A DNA stretch of 64,000 nucleotides, from contig CM077163.1 of the NCBI GenBank assembly GCA_039583875.1, positions 108,323,213 to 108,387,212 of the forward strand. The letters run 5' to 3'. This stretch comes from Platanthera guangdongensis. Lineage: Eukaryota > Streptophyta > Magnoliopsida > Asparagales > Orchidaceae. Both the position numbers and the translations under genes were made by a program. The notes below the pieces were generated by a model. That model did not search any database and was not told the DNA's origin. It saw nothing but the letters and a program-made list of their open reading frames with translations. How positions within the stretch are numbered: the first letter of the stretch is position 1; each line of letters opens with the position of its first letter. Positions 10,763 through 21,212 of the stretch are shown here, piece after piece.

Positions 10763-11479
10763 TGTACAACCCCGTATCCAACGAGCGGGGTGAACCAGGA
10801 ACCAGGCCGGCCAGCTGAGATTACCATGGCCCCAGGCGAGCTTGGCAGAGAAACCCGAGCCCGGGCTCGACATTCCTCGACCGCGAGCTCGACATTCACC
10901 GAGCTAAACCAAAATTCATCGAGCTGAGGTTGACTAACGGAGGCCGACTGACAGGCGAGCTCGCTGCCCCAACTCGCGCTGGCACAAAAGCGCTCGAAAA
11001 CAGCAAGTGAGGAGGATCTGTCGAGGTCGTCAGGCTCCCTAGCTCGCTCAGATCTATGAGGTACTTTTTACTATTTTGCCCCCGCTGTTCTGCTCATAGC
11101 ACTTCAAAACAACGGAGTTTGGCTGTTGCAAGACCCAACCAAGGGTTTTTTGGTAACTTCATGTCAGTTCTGTTTGTTTATTGGCAGTTCAAATTCCGAA
11201 ATCTATAAATAGGACCCAAGGGGTACACCAGAAGGCAGGCTGCATGTGCTCTCTTGCTCCAGTTTTCAAGTGCTTTCTAAGTGTACCTTAGCTCGGCCTT
11301 TGGCTAAGGAGGGGATGCGCTCTCAGATATTTCTGGTGTGTGGTGGGCCCTCCCCGCCGAGCCCTTTGGTCGGTTCTCCCTTGTTTATTTTGTTGTTTTG
11401 CTTGCAGGAGTGAAGTAGGTACGCGATCACCCCTTCCCCGAGGGTAAACTCCACAGGAGACCGATTTTCGGTTTCAACA
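10763..11479 (+). repeat. 3' LTR of Tat-like element B (717 bp)
   Basis: Runs TGTACAACC...GGTTTCAACA and is the reverse-orientation counterpart of 6814-7528. Its right (U5) end is followed by CACATAG, with no primer-binding sequence, so it is a 3' LTR (or truncated copy) and not a 5' LTR. It interrupts the RNase H sequence of element C, which resumes at 11480. The U3 part is rich in GAGCTC and CGAGCTCG palindromes. Confidence 0.8.
11203..11212 (+). promoter_or_regulatory. LTR TATA box, element B
   Basis: CTATAAATAG, the same box and spacing to the U5 end as in LTR A, here pointing to the right. Confidence 0.75.
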
Positions 11480-11933
11480 CACATAGTATATGTGGAGCTG
11501 CCTCTTCACCTCTTCATGAACCAGGACAGAGCTCAAGGCCTCTCCCCCGATCCCGAGATACAAGTACAGGTCTTCCCCTTCCTTTGGCCATTGGAGCAAT
11601 GGCGCCTGCGTCAACTGCATATTTAGGGCTGGAATGCCTCCTCGCACTCCTTGGTTCATTTAAATTTTTGCCCCCCCTACTGTTTTGAAGAAGGGGGAGC
11701 ACTTCTCCCCAGCCCGGGAGAGGAACCTTCTCAATCCTGCCAGCTGTCATGTTATTCGCTGCACCTTTTTAGCATTTTGTGGTGACCCCAACTCCGTGAT
11801 GGCCTTGCCCTTGTCAGGATTTGGCTCGACCCCTATGGGGGTGAGAAGATGCACTAAGAACTTTCCCCTGCTGACCCCGAAGACGCACTTTAGGGGATTC
11901 AGCAGCTCTTATACTTACGCAGGGTGGCGAAGG
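11480..11933 (-). pseudogene. Tat-like RT end and RNase H start (element C, left fragment)
   Basis: The minus strand from 11933 reads ATLRKYKSC, then KCVFGVSRGKFL, GVEPNPDKGKAITELGSPQN and EGEDLYLYLGIGGEALSSVL, which is the RT thumb/connection and start of RNase H of a Tat-type Pol. It continues exactly from the RT fragment ending at 24389 once the Athila-like insertion is removed: DLEETF joins ATLRKYK in frame across the shared GAAGG. Several stop codons are present. RNase H and integrase beyond 11480 are missing, replaced by LTR B. Confidence 0.8.
11929..11933. repeat. Target site duplication (left), GAAGG
   Basis: Matches GAAGG at 24389-24393 immediately outside the other LTR of the Athila-like element. 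Confidence 0.9.
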
Positions 11934-12209
11934 TGATGAGTGCGATTATGATAGGCTTTTTACTATCATAATTGTAATCATGTCAACTATTTCTACCTCC
12001 TTTTATAGTAATTTCGGGAGAAAGGTCAAAAAATTGTCTTATCATGATTAGGAGAGCACAGTTAGGATTTTTGTTATTCCTTATATTGAGCTATCTAATT
12101 TATTCCTTCACTTTTATATGCAGGTAGCGCTAACCAGTGGAACTAAAGGTCTTGGAGCAAACAGAGGAGTTCACGGAGTCAACATGGCTGATGACAGGAC
12201 AAAATTTTG

Positions 12210-12510
12210 GCGCACACTGGTAGACATATGGTCGTGTGCCTACCCGTGTCCTATGTACCCTAGAGCTAAAGAAATTGGACGCAGAAGATAAAGAATCACA
12301 CGGGTAGGAACACGCCCGTGTGCCTACCCGTGTCATATTTGAACACGACTGCCGACCAACCCGTATCTGAGGAACGTGAAGAACAACACGGCTGTGTGCA
12401 TACCCGTGTCATCTGACACGGCCCACTACCAGACACGCCTGCTCGTGGGGAACTTCCTAGTAACCGTCCACACGGCCTGACACACGGCCGTATTGGAACC
12501 CGTGTCCAAC
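12210..12510 (+). repeat. CACGGCCGTGT-type palindrome array in Athila 5' LTR
   Basis: Repeated, imperfectly spaced words such as CGTGTGCCTACCCGTGTC, ACACGCCCGTGTG, GACACGGCCC and ACACGGCCGT, giving many short inverted pairs (ACACGG with CCGTGT). It lies directly upstream of the TATTTAAA box. The same array is in the 3' LTR (23060-23360). Confidence 0.8.
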
Positions 12511-12536
12511 TTGTTTGCAAAGGGACTATTTAAAAT

Positions 12537-12544
12537 CTGTAGAA
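12537..12544 (+). promoter_or_regulatory. TATA-like box, Athila 5' LTR
   Basis: GGGACTATTTAAAATC directly after the palindrome array; conserved in the 3' LTR at 23376-23383. Confidence 0.55.
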
Positions 12545-13546
12545 AAATTAGAGAGGAACTTTTGGATCATTCTGGAATTGTAGAACTTCTGAAGCCCGAA
12601 GTGGAGCATCCAAGAGAAGGAGGATTGAAGGGTATTTTGTATTCATTTTATCTATTCATTAATCCCTTTTAATCTTTCCTTTCTCTTGGTGATTCAACTT
12701 TGTTTATTTTTTAATTTGCATGAACTTATATTTGAACAATTTGTTAATCATGTCTCGCATTGTTTACATTAAATTTGTCGCATTTTATTCGTATGTAGGC
12801 TTACAAACAAAGATCTTTGTCCTAATTATGAATTTCTTATTTGTCTTACATGAATTGCAAATCTCTAGATTGAGAAATTGGATGTTTGTGAGGAAATTTA
12901 CATGTTCATAGTTTGGTGTGAGACCTCTTTATAATTCGAATTTCATGATCGAGAGATATGTTATTTAGAAAATTGGAATACGAATAAATGAATTCATGTT
13001 ATTTTAGAGATAGTATTTCATGGATTTATGTAATAGACAGGGTGCTTTATTCAATGCAAATTTGAGTATTGTAAATTGTTCGAGAGAAAATTTACTAACT
13101 TAGATTTAAATTTTGAATTGCTCGAGAGAGAATTTGATAAATATTTACCCTTTACAATACAACAAATTTGATAGTCAAATGCTTTCATGATTAAATAGAA
13201 TTGAGTGAATGAATGAATATTTTCATGTAATTGCTCATAAGCTTTCGGGTTGTTATCATGTTCAATCTTCCAATGCTGATTTATCCAATAGTCATAGTTA
13301 GGTTAATTTAGGTTAGAAATCAATTTTACTTATAGGTACGATAATAGAGTGAGGATGAGTACGAATACTTGAATTGGCCCTGTGGAATACGACACGAGAT
13401 GTAGATTTCTCATATACTATGATTGATAGGTGCACTTGCCTGAATGTTAATTCAATCTAGCTTATGTCCATCTATATAGTTATACTAGAATGTAGAATGA
13501 AATCGTATTGAGTTATTACTTGTTAGCAAAGCAATCATCAAGTTTT

Positions 13547-13564
13547 TGGCGCCGTTGCCGGGGA
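13547..13564 (+). other. Primer binding site, tRNA-Asp type
   Basis: TGGCGCCGTTGCCGGGGA, 6 bp after the LTR end. It is the classic Athila-lineage primer binding site, complementary to the 3' end of tRNA-Asp. Confidence 0.9.
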
Positions 13565-13688
13565 TGTTTTCAATATTTCGAAAGTCTAAATTTTATTAAT
13601 CTACCAATTTTTGTTTTGTAATGAATAGTTGTAAATTAATATTTGAATAATTATATCGCTTAATCTCTATTTTGTAGTCTGTTAGTCT

Positions 13689-15083
13689 ATGACCAGGGGC
13701 AGATATTCTGGGCTAGCACCATTGCATCCTGACCCAGAATGACTTATCCATAACACTAACCTAAGGGATGTGGGAATTAATACCACAGACATTTCAAACG
13801 GACTATCAGAAGAGGAGACAATGAACCAAGGAGAGAATCATCTGGAAAACTTAGATAGCATGGCCAACCAAAATGAGCAAACCATGTCTGACTTTGCTAG
13901 ACCTAATCTCCAAGGAACTGGGTCAAGCATCGTTAGAACACCGATGGCTACCAATAACTTTGAATTGAAGCCTAGTGTGATACAAATTGTTCAACTGTAT
14001 GTCCAGTATGATGGCTTGCAAGATGAGGATCCTAACACCCACTTGGCCGGATTCCTGGAGATATGTGACATATTCAAAATCAATGGTGTTTCCAACGATG
14101 CCATTAGATTGAGATTGTTTCCATTTTCTTTAAGGAATAAGGCGAAGCAGTGGTTGAACTCTCTTCCTAGAGGGTCGATTACTACTTGGGACATGAAGGT
14201 TGAAAAGTTTCTGATGAAGTATTTCCCACCGGCAAAGACTGTGAAGTTAAGGAATGACATTTTTACGTTTATTCAAATGGAATTTGAATCATTGTACGAC
14301 ACATGGGAATTATTCAAAGACCTTTTGTGGAGATGTCCCCACCATGCTCTACCTTCATGGCTTCAGATTCAGACCGTCTACAATGGTCTAAATCCGGCCA
14401 ATAAACAGATGATTGATGCGGCTAGTGGAGGCACTTTGAACAACAAGAAACCTGAAGTGGCTCAGTAGTTGATAGAAGATATGGCTATGAATAATTACCA
14501 ATGGACTACCGTAAGACAAAAGCTTAGCAAGCCCGCAGGAATTTATGAAGTGGATGTCGTCAACGCCTTAGCTATTCAAGTGGAGAAGCTTCACCAAAAG
14601 ATGGACAACCTTGCTTTAGCATCACCCTCCTTGGAACCTCAACAATGGGACCCTTCACGCAGTGGAATGTCTGGTTGTGAACCTCAAGTTCAAGAGCATG
14701 TTGACTATATGGGCAACAATATTAGACCTCCTTTCAATCAAATCAACAACCCTTATAGTTCTACATATAATCCTGGATGGAGAAACCACTCCAATTTCTC
14801 TTGGGGAGGACAAGGAAATCAAGGGAAGCAACCCATGTTTGGACAACAACCACAGCCGGAACCAAGGAATCCTACATTGGAAGATGTGCTTACCAAGTTC
14901 CTGCAAACTACCGATGTAGCCTTCCGGAATCAAGAGGGTTCAATTCAGAATTTGGAGAATCAGATTGGTCAGCTTGCAAGGATGGTTTCTGAAAGGCAGC
15001 AAGAAACACTTCCGGGGAACAATGAGATAAATCCAAGGGAGCATGCAAAAGTCGTTCAATTGAGGAGCGGAAAGGAGTTATAA
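13689..15083 (+). pseudogene. Athila-like gag
   Basis: Starts at ATG 13689 (MTRGRYSGLAPLHPDPE), which fits the MTRGR starts of Athila gags, but a TGA at 13740 interrupts at codon 18 and a TAG at 14466 interrupts later in the same frame. The retrotransposon gag domain (about 13990-14400) carries DPNTHLAGFLEICDIFKING, RLRLFPFSLRNKAKQWLNSL, STITTWDM-like and FESLYDTWELFKDLLWRCPH. The second half has a Gln/Asn-rich segment, QNLENQIGQLARMVSERQQ and QLRSGKEL. Both stops could arise from one C-to-T change in Arg or Gln codons. The product would form the virus-like particle. Confidence 0.9.
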
Positions 15084-15840
15084 GACCCAAGGCCGGCGAA
15101 GGAAGCACCCCAAATGGAGTCTAGCGGCGAAGGATCAAGCGAGATGAACGTGCCACCGATGGAGTACCAACCAGCAATACCATACCCAGCAAAGCTTAAC
15201 AAGGAGCGCATGGATGCGTAGTATGGTAAATTTTTATCTATGTTTAAGCAATTACATGTCAATTTAACTTTTTCTGATATTATTCAAATGCCTAAGTATG
15301 CTAAATTTTTAAGGATTTAATTTCTAATAAAAAGAAAATAGAGGAATTATCGTTAGTAACACATAGTGAAGAATGTTCCGCTATTTTGCAAAATAAATTA
15401 CCACAAAAACTTAAGGATCCCGGTTCATTTTCAATTCAATGGTTAATCGGAGATTTACAAGTCAATAAAGCTTTAGCAGATTTAGGAGCAAGTATAAATT
15501 TAATGCCTTATAAACTATATCTGAAACTAGGCCTAGGAGAACTTAACCCAACTAGAATGAGTATTCAATTAGCGGATCGATCGGTTAAGTATCTTAGAGG
15601 AATAGTAGAGGATGTATTGGTTAAGGTAGATAAGTTTATATATTGGTTAAGGTAGATAAGTTTATATTTCCTGCTGATTTTGTTATTCTAGATATGGATG
15701 AAAATATCGAAGTACCACTCATACTAGGTCGTCCATTTCTAGCTACATCTAGAGCACTTATTGATGTTTTTGATGGTAAATTAGTCTCGCGAGTAGGGGA
15801 AGATGAAGTCACTTTTCAAATTGGCAATACTATGAAATAA
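15084..15840 (+). pseudogene. Athila-like aspartic protease
   Basis: After LRSGKEL the frame breaks; then PYPAKLNKERMDA and MPKYAKFL lead into MQNKLPQKLKDPGSFSI and the protease core LADLGASINLMPYKLYLKLG, where D-L-G-A-S is the usual Athila active site. [20 protein letters not shown] follows, then a 26-bp direct duplication (15615-15640 and 15641-15666) shifts the frame and introduces a stop. The other frame continues [33 protein letters not shown] and [12 protein letters not shown] to 15840. Apart from the duplication the protease domain looks complete, but several upstream stops are present. Confidence 0.85.
15615..15666 (+). repeat. 26-bp tandem duplication in the Athila protease
   Basis: Two perfect tandem copies, each starting TATTGGTTAAGG, at 15615-15640 and 15641-15666. 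The length is not a multiple of three, so it breaks the reading frame. Confidence 0.9.
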
Positions 15841-16119
15841 TCTTTAGATAATGATGATTATTGCTATTTTTCTCATGGTGTTGATGACTTTATGACTTCT
15901 ATAAATTCTAATTTTTATTATAGAGATCCTTTAGAAATTTGTATTACTAATTGTTTTCTAGAAGAAAAAAAAATAAAGACATTACTGAACATTTATTTTT
16001 TCTAGATAATACTGTTGCAATGAATATAACGACTGAATATAGTTTGATTACTCAAGGAGATTATGAAACTCTTAAGAATAATACTAAGAATCCACCAATA
16101 GTAGAACTTTAAAAAATTA

Positions 16120-17731
16120 TCGAATTATCTTGAGTATGCTTTCTTAGGAACTAATTCTTCTTAACCAATTATTACATCCTCTAATCTTTCCAACATTGAA
16201 AAAACTAAATTAATAACTGTATTGAAGAAATGTAAAGTTGCAATAGCATGGCAAAAATCTGATATAAAGGGTATTATCCTAGTTTTTGCACTCATAAAAT
16301 CCTTTTGGAAGAAAACTATAAGTCTTCTATTCAACCGCAAAGTAGGCTAAATCCTAATATGAAAGAGGTAGTTAAGGCTGAGATTGTTAAGTTATTAGAT
16401 GTTGGTATTATATACCCGATTTCGGATAGTTTATGGGTTAGTCCTGTCGAAGTAGTTCCTAAGAAGGGTGGTCTGACAGTGGTAGCAATTGATAGGAATG
16501 AATTAATTCCAACGCGAACAGTAACACGTTGGCGTGTCTGTATTGACTATAGGAAATTAAATGATGCCACTAGGAAAGGCCATTTCCCTCTTTCTTTCAT
16601 TGACCAGATATTAGAACGCTTATTAGGACATTCTTATTATTGTTTTCAAGATGGACTTTCTGGATACTTCCAAATTCCTATAACACCAGAAGACAAAGAG
16701 AAAAAACATTTACTTGCCCATTCGGTACTTTTGCCTATAGACATATGTCTTTCGGGTTATGTAATGCACCCTCCATGTTTCAAAGGTGCATGCTAGCCAT
16801 CTTTAATGAGTATGTTGAAGATATCATGGAAGTGTTCATGGATGATTTTTCTATTTTTGGCGACTCATTTGATCTATGTTTGAATAATTTAGGGAAAGTT
16901 CTTAGGAGGGGTGAGGAGACGAAACTAGCGCTTAGTTGGGAGAAGTGTCATTTCATGGTACAAGAAGGGTTAGTACTTGGCCATAAAATCTCAAGCCAAG
17001 GAATCCAAGTTGATAGAGCGAAAATAGAGACCATAGAGAAATTACCACCACCAAATTCCGTTAAGGCAGTGAGAATTTTCTTAGGACACGCGGGATTTTA
17101 CCGCCGGTTTATGAAAGTCTTCTCTAAAATAGCTAAACCACTAACAAGGCTTTTAGAAAAAGACACACCTTTTATTTTTGAACAAGAGTGTCTACATGCC
17201 TTTGAGTTCTTAAAAGAGAAATTAATTAATTCTCCTATTATGATCGCACCCGATTTTAGTCAACCATTTGATATCATGTGTGACGCTAGTAGTTTTGCGG
17301 TAGGAGCTGTTTTAGGACAACGCCGAAACAAACATTTTCACCTTATATATTATGATAGCAAAATACTTAATAATGCACAGGAGATTTGTACAACTACCAA
17401 AAAAGAACTCCTAGCAGTGGTATTCACCTTCGATAAATTTAGATCATATTTAACATTGTCTAAAGTGGTAGTATGCACGGATCACTCTGCCCTTAGATAT
17501 TTTCTAGCCAAGGCGGAAGCCAAAACTCATTTAATCCGTTGGGTTCTACTTTTTCAAGAATTTGATTTAAAAATTAGGGATAAACGAGAAGCAGAAAACT
17601 TAGCGGCAAATCATCTTTCACGTTTAGAAAATCCACTACGATCAATGTTAGATGAATCTGAAATTTCTGATACATTTCCTGAGGAATCACTATTTACCCT
17701 ATCTACAAATATACATCTTGATTATCCATGA
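16120..17731 (+). pseudogene. Athila-like reverse transcriptase and RNase H
   Basis: RT begins in a decayed stretch (YYPSFCTHKI-like near 16270) and reads from 16305 through LNPNMKEVVKAEIVKLLDVG, WVSPVEVVPKKGG and WRVCIDYRKLNDATRKGHFP. Near 16700, at an A-run, the frame changes; the other frame continues FGLCNAPSMFQRCM, then the catalytic FMDDFSIFG, FLGHAGFYRRFM and RLLEKDTPF. RNase H follows with CDASSFAVGAVLG, TTKKELLAVVFTFDKFRSYL, CTDHSALRYFLAK and the end NLAANHLSRLEN. The canonical YxDD is FMDD, as is normal for Athila. One frameshift plus upstream decay inactivate it. Confidence 0.92.
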
Positions 17732-19010
17732 TTTGCAGACTATGCAAACTATCTTGTGGCTTAAGTCCTTCCAAAAGGATTTTCATATCAGCAGAAAAAG
17801 AAATTTTTCTCTGATTTGAAATATTACTTTTGGGAGGACCCCTTTCTTTTTTGGATATATGCAGATTCTGTTATATGAAGGTGTGTATCAGTGGAGGAAG
17901 GTTGGAAGAATTTGGAGCAGTGTCATTCAGGCCCTGCTGGTGGTCACTATGGAGCGAATCGCTCTGCGAAAAGGTTCTCGATTCTGGTTTTTATTGGCCC
18001 CTTCTATTCAGGGATGCCCAAAGGTATGTGCTTTCATGTGATTCTTGTCAGAAAGCAGGTAATATTTCTAAATTACATGAAATGCCACAAAAATTTATTC
18101 TTGAATGTGAAGTATTCAATGTGTGGGGTATTGATTTTATGGGTCCATTTCCAGTTTCCTTTGGGAATAAATATATTTTAGTAGCTGTAGATTATGTATC
18201 GAAGTGGGTTGAGGCACAAGCTTTGCATACTAATGATAGCAGGATAGTAATCTGATTTTTAAAATCCTTATTTGCACGATTTGGCACACCACGTGCACTT
18301 ATTAGCGATCGGGGTTCACATTTCTGTAATTTGCAGCTAAATAAAGTATTGAAAAAAATATGGAGTTACACATAGGATAGCCACTGCTTATCATCCGCAA
18401 ACTAGTGGTCAAGTTGAAGTATCCAATAGAGCTTAAGAGGATCCTAGAAAAATCTGTAGAAGAGAATAGGAAGCAGTGGTCTAGGAAACTAGACGATTGT
18501 TTGTGGGCTTATAAGACCGCTTTCAAAACACCTATAGGGACCACCCCTTTTAGATTAGTCTATGGTAAATCTTGTCACCTACCTATAGAACTAGAGCACA
18601 AGTCGTATTGGGCAATACGTTCTTTGAATTTTGACACTAGTTCTATAGGAGAGAAACGAAAGCTTCAACTTAACGATTTAGATGAGTGGAGAACTATAGC
18701 CTATGAGAACTCCAGGATTTATAAGGAGAAGACCAAGCTATTTCATGTCTGTCACCTTCGTAAAACCAAGACATTCCAAAAAGGTGACCAAGTCCTCCTT
18801 TTTAATTTCAGACTGTGTTTATTCCTTTGGAAATTAATGTCTAAGTGGTCCGGACCCTTTAAGGTTAAAGAAGTCTTTTCCTACGATACAGTCAAGCTAA
18901 CTCACCCTAAAAAGGGAGATTTTAAGGTTAATGGACACCGACTTAAGCCATATTATGGTGAGCTTCCTAGAGACTTCACTCATTTAGAGACCTGCATCCG
19001 TCTAGATTAG
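17732..19010 (+). pseudogene. Athila-like integrase
   Basis: The zinc-finger region is in a shifted frame ([19 protein letters not shown] near 17925, then [20 protein letters not shown]). The catalytic core shows [37 protein letters not shown], a TGA at 18253, and RFGTPRALISDRGSHFCN (second Asp). The third catalytic Glu region is degraded near 18395 by small indels. The C-terminal part from 18405 is intact: [69 protein letters not shown]. It would insert element cDNA into the genome but is broken here. Confidence 0.9.
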
Positions 19011-19149
19011 GTTTATGTTAAAGTAATAACTATAGTAAGTATTTCTAATTTATAAAAAAAATTTATTATAAGTCTAGTAAAATTTAATGAAAAAAATGTA
19101 ATGAAAAAAATTTTGTAAAAAATGTTTTTTAGGAGGAATGCAATTTTGG

Positions 19150-19665
19150 AGGAGCACACGGGTCACCACACGCCCGTGTGGTTGGCCGTGTACTCGATAC
19201 AGCCTCAGGCCCAGCCGTGTGAATTAATTCCGAAAAGGGCGATTTCATCCCGAGAACAACACGGGTTCACACCAACTCGTGCATCTAGCCGTGTCTCTTC
19301 GCTCGACGATTGTCGAGACCGCTGTGTCGAGATATCCGACACGCCCGTATCGGCTGACACACAGTCGTGTCGCCTACCAACCCGTGTGTCTAGCCGTGTC
19401 TCTTCGCTCGACGATCATCGTGACCGCTGTATCAAGACATCCGACACGCCTGTGTCGGGTGAGACACGATCGTGTCGCCTACCAACCCGTGTATTGTTAA
19501 TACGCCATGCCAGCTCAGACACGGGTCCACACACGGCCGTGTTGTGGCCCGTGTCCACCTGCCGTGCTGTCCCCTGTCAGTTTTACCGCACGGCCCCCCA
19601 AATCCCGTGTTTCACGAGGCCAAGATTCCTCAACACGGGTATGCACACGACCGTGTGCGTACCCG
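19150..19665 (+). repeat. Internal CACGGCCGTGT palindrome array ahead of the Athila accessory ORF
   Basis: Dense ACACGG.../...CCGTGT words (ACACGCCCGTGTGG, ACACGGCCGTGTTG, CACGACCGTGTGCGTACC) plus two near-identical blocks of about 120 bp (from about 19280 and 19390) sharing TCTAGCCGTGTCTCTTCG and CTCGACGAT. The array resembles the LTR array at 12210-12510 in motif and in being followed at once by a TATA box. Confidence 0.8.
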
Positions 19666-19676
19666 TGTTCGCCTAC

Positions 19677-19684
19677 TATATATA
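19677..19684 (+). promoter_or_regulatory. Internal TATA box ahead of the Athila accessory ORF
   Basis: CTACTATATATAGGGG directly follows the palindrome array and lies 275 bp before the ATG at 19959; the intervening DNA is CT-rich, leader-like and without long ORFs. It could drive a separate transcript for the accessory ORF. Confidence 0.55.
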
Positions 19685-19958
19685 GGGGTCGTGTCTTTCA
19701 TTTTTTTCATCTTATAAGCCATCTCCTGAGCACAGCCATCCTCCCCTTAACCCAATCTCAAAGCTCGGTTGGAGTATTCCTTGCCTCCAAAATTCACGGA
19801 TTCACCTCTACTCAATCGTCCCTCCTTGGTAACTAGCTTTTATTTTTGATTTCACGCTACCTATTCCCCTCCTCCGCTCTTTTCTCCACGTTTTCACTCT
19901 CCCATTTCCATTTTAAAATTAAATATAACAAAAATCTTTTATTTTTCTTGCTCAGATC

Positions 19959-21212
19959 ATGTCGTCCGAAAGAAGACAAGGCGGTCGCCGTCCCCGACCA
20001 GAGTTGCAAGTGTCAACGGAGAGGCGTGATGCCGCTGCCCGGCTAGTATTCACCGACCCAGCACACATCAACCGCTACAATCGCCTCCAGTCTAAAAAAT
20101 ATCAAGATATCCGCATGATCGACTGGAATGTGCTCCAGGAAATAAACTTAGCAGGGGATGTAAGGGCATTAATCTCTGTAATGGGTTGGGAGCGGTTTTT
20201 CGCCATAGAGGAGTTAGGTTTTAAGGAACTCACGTTAGAGTTCCTGTCCTCGTTCTATTTCAATTTTCGGCCTAACTTCATTGAAACATCGCACGCGGCC
20301 AAGGGGGTAATTTCATTTCAAGTAGGCGGCACCTTTTATATACTCACCATGCTCCAGTTCACCCAGTATCTAGGGGTGTTTGAGGATTCATTCCTCTTTA
20401 GTGTTGCCTCCCCCGAGCTCCATTTCGACCTCTCCTCTCACGATATTGGCGGTGGTATCTGGCGCCAGATTTCTTTTGATACTAGCACCTATGAGACTAA
20501 GCGATCTAAGGCCTCTAAGTTGGTTTCACCCGCCCTCCATTACATTCACCATCTCCTTAGCCACACATTGAGCGGCCGGGCCGAAAGCTCCGGCATTGTC
20601 AGTCGACAGGACCTACTGTACCTCTATAGGATGTCATCACATTATCCTCTGCACCTCAGCTTCTTACTGGCCCAGTTCATTATCCACCAGGCCCACACCG
20701 CCCGCATAGGGTCTATCTGGGTAGCACCCTACATCACTCACTTGGTGAAGAACATGGGATATTATCAGCCCTCCCCCAGATGATAGTGGTCGTGAAGACC
20801 GTGCCTATCACGATGGCCAGTCATCGCTCCCTCCGCCTCATCACCGCCCGTCAGGACCGGGGAAGCATCACATATTCTATTGCGAGACGTGGGCCGCAAG
20901 TACAGGACGACTGTGATGACGAGGTGGATCCTGACCTCGATGTGCCTTTGGTACCTCCGCCCCATTCCACTTATGATCATGGCGAGTCTTCTACTGCTCC
21001 CCCTCCACCTCGTTCAGGTATGTGTGGGAGTTTCGGCAGATCTTTGATACCGAGCTTTTGCCGCGCCTACAGCATATTGAGGAGTCACAGCAGCAGACTG
21101 AGGCCCTCCTCATCTAGATCAGAGACCACCTAGGGATTGCTCCTCACCAGCCGGCAGCTCCTGCCCCGCCTTCCATCCCTGACGATGAGACCGACCACCC
21201 CGCATACTTCTG
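19959..21212 (+). pseudogene. Athila ORF1/env-like accessory gene
   Basis: Starts at ATG 19959 (MSSERRQGGRRPRPELQVST) and is open for 274 codons to 20783. The body carries the ATHILA ORF-1 (PF03078-like) signature: YNRLQSKKYQDIRMIDWNVL, VMGWERFFAIEELGFKELTL, EFLSSFYFNF, QVGGTFYILTMLQFTQYLGV. After a frame break near 20775 the remaining C-terminus can be followed in other frames: GREDRAYHDGQSS, then EFRQIFDTELLPRLQHIEES and a proline-rich end PDDETDHPAYF at about 21212. This position after integrase is where Athila elements carry their env-like gene. Its role is unknown. I see no clear signal peptide or transmembrane helix. Confidence 0.85.

Larger units (their letters stand above)
11934..13540 (+). 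repeat. 5' LTR, Athila-like element
   Basis: TGATGAGTGCG...GCAATCATCA. It contains the ACACGG/CCGTGT palindrome array (about 12210-12510), a TATTTAAA promoter element and an AT-rich R-U5 part. By eye it is closely similar to the copy at 22783-24388 with scattered substitutions. Confidence 0.95.

Noticed and set aside
6814..11479. A single foldback transposon with LTR-like arms
   Set aside because: The arms have LTR structure with TATA boxes and TG/CA ends, and LTR A is directly followed by gag, so they are better explained as LTRs of two Tat elements.
12720..12911. 63-codon ORF repeated at 23569-23760
   Set aside because: It is in the LTR and is duplicated only because the LTR is; AT-rich hydrophobic translation without a start context or domain.
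13991..14260. Minus-strand ORFs across gag, RT and integrase regions of all elements
   Set aside because: Shadows of the plus-strand retroelement genes, whose frames carry the conserved motifs.
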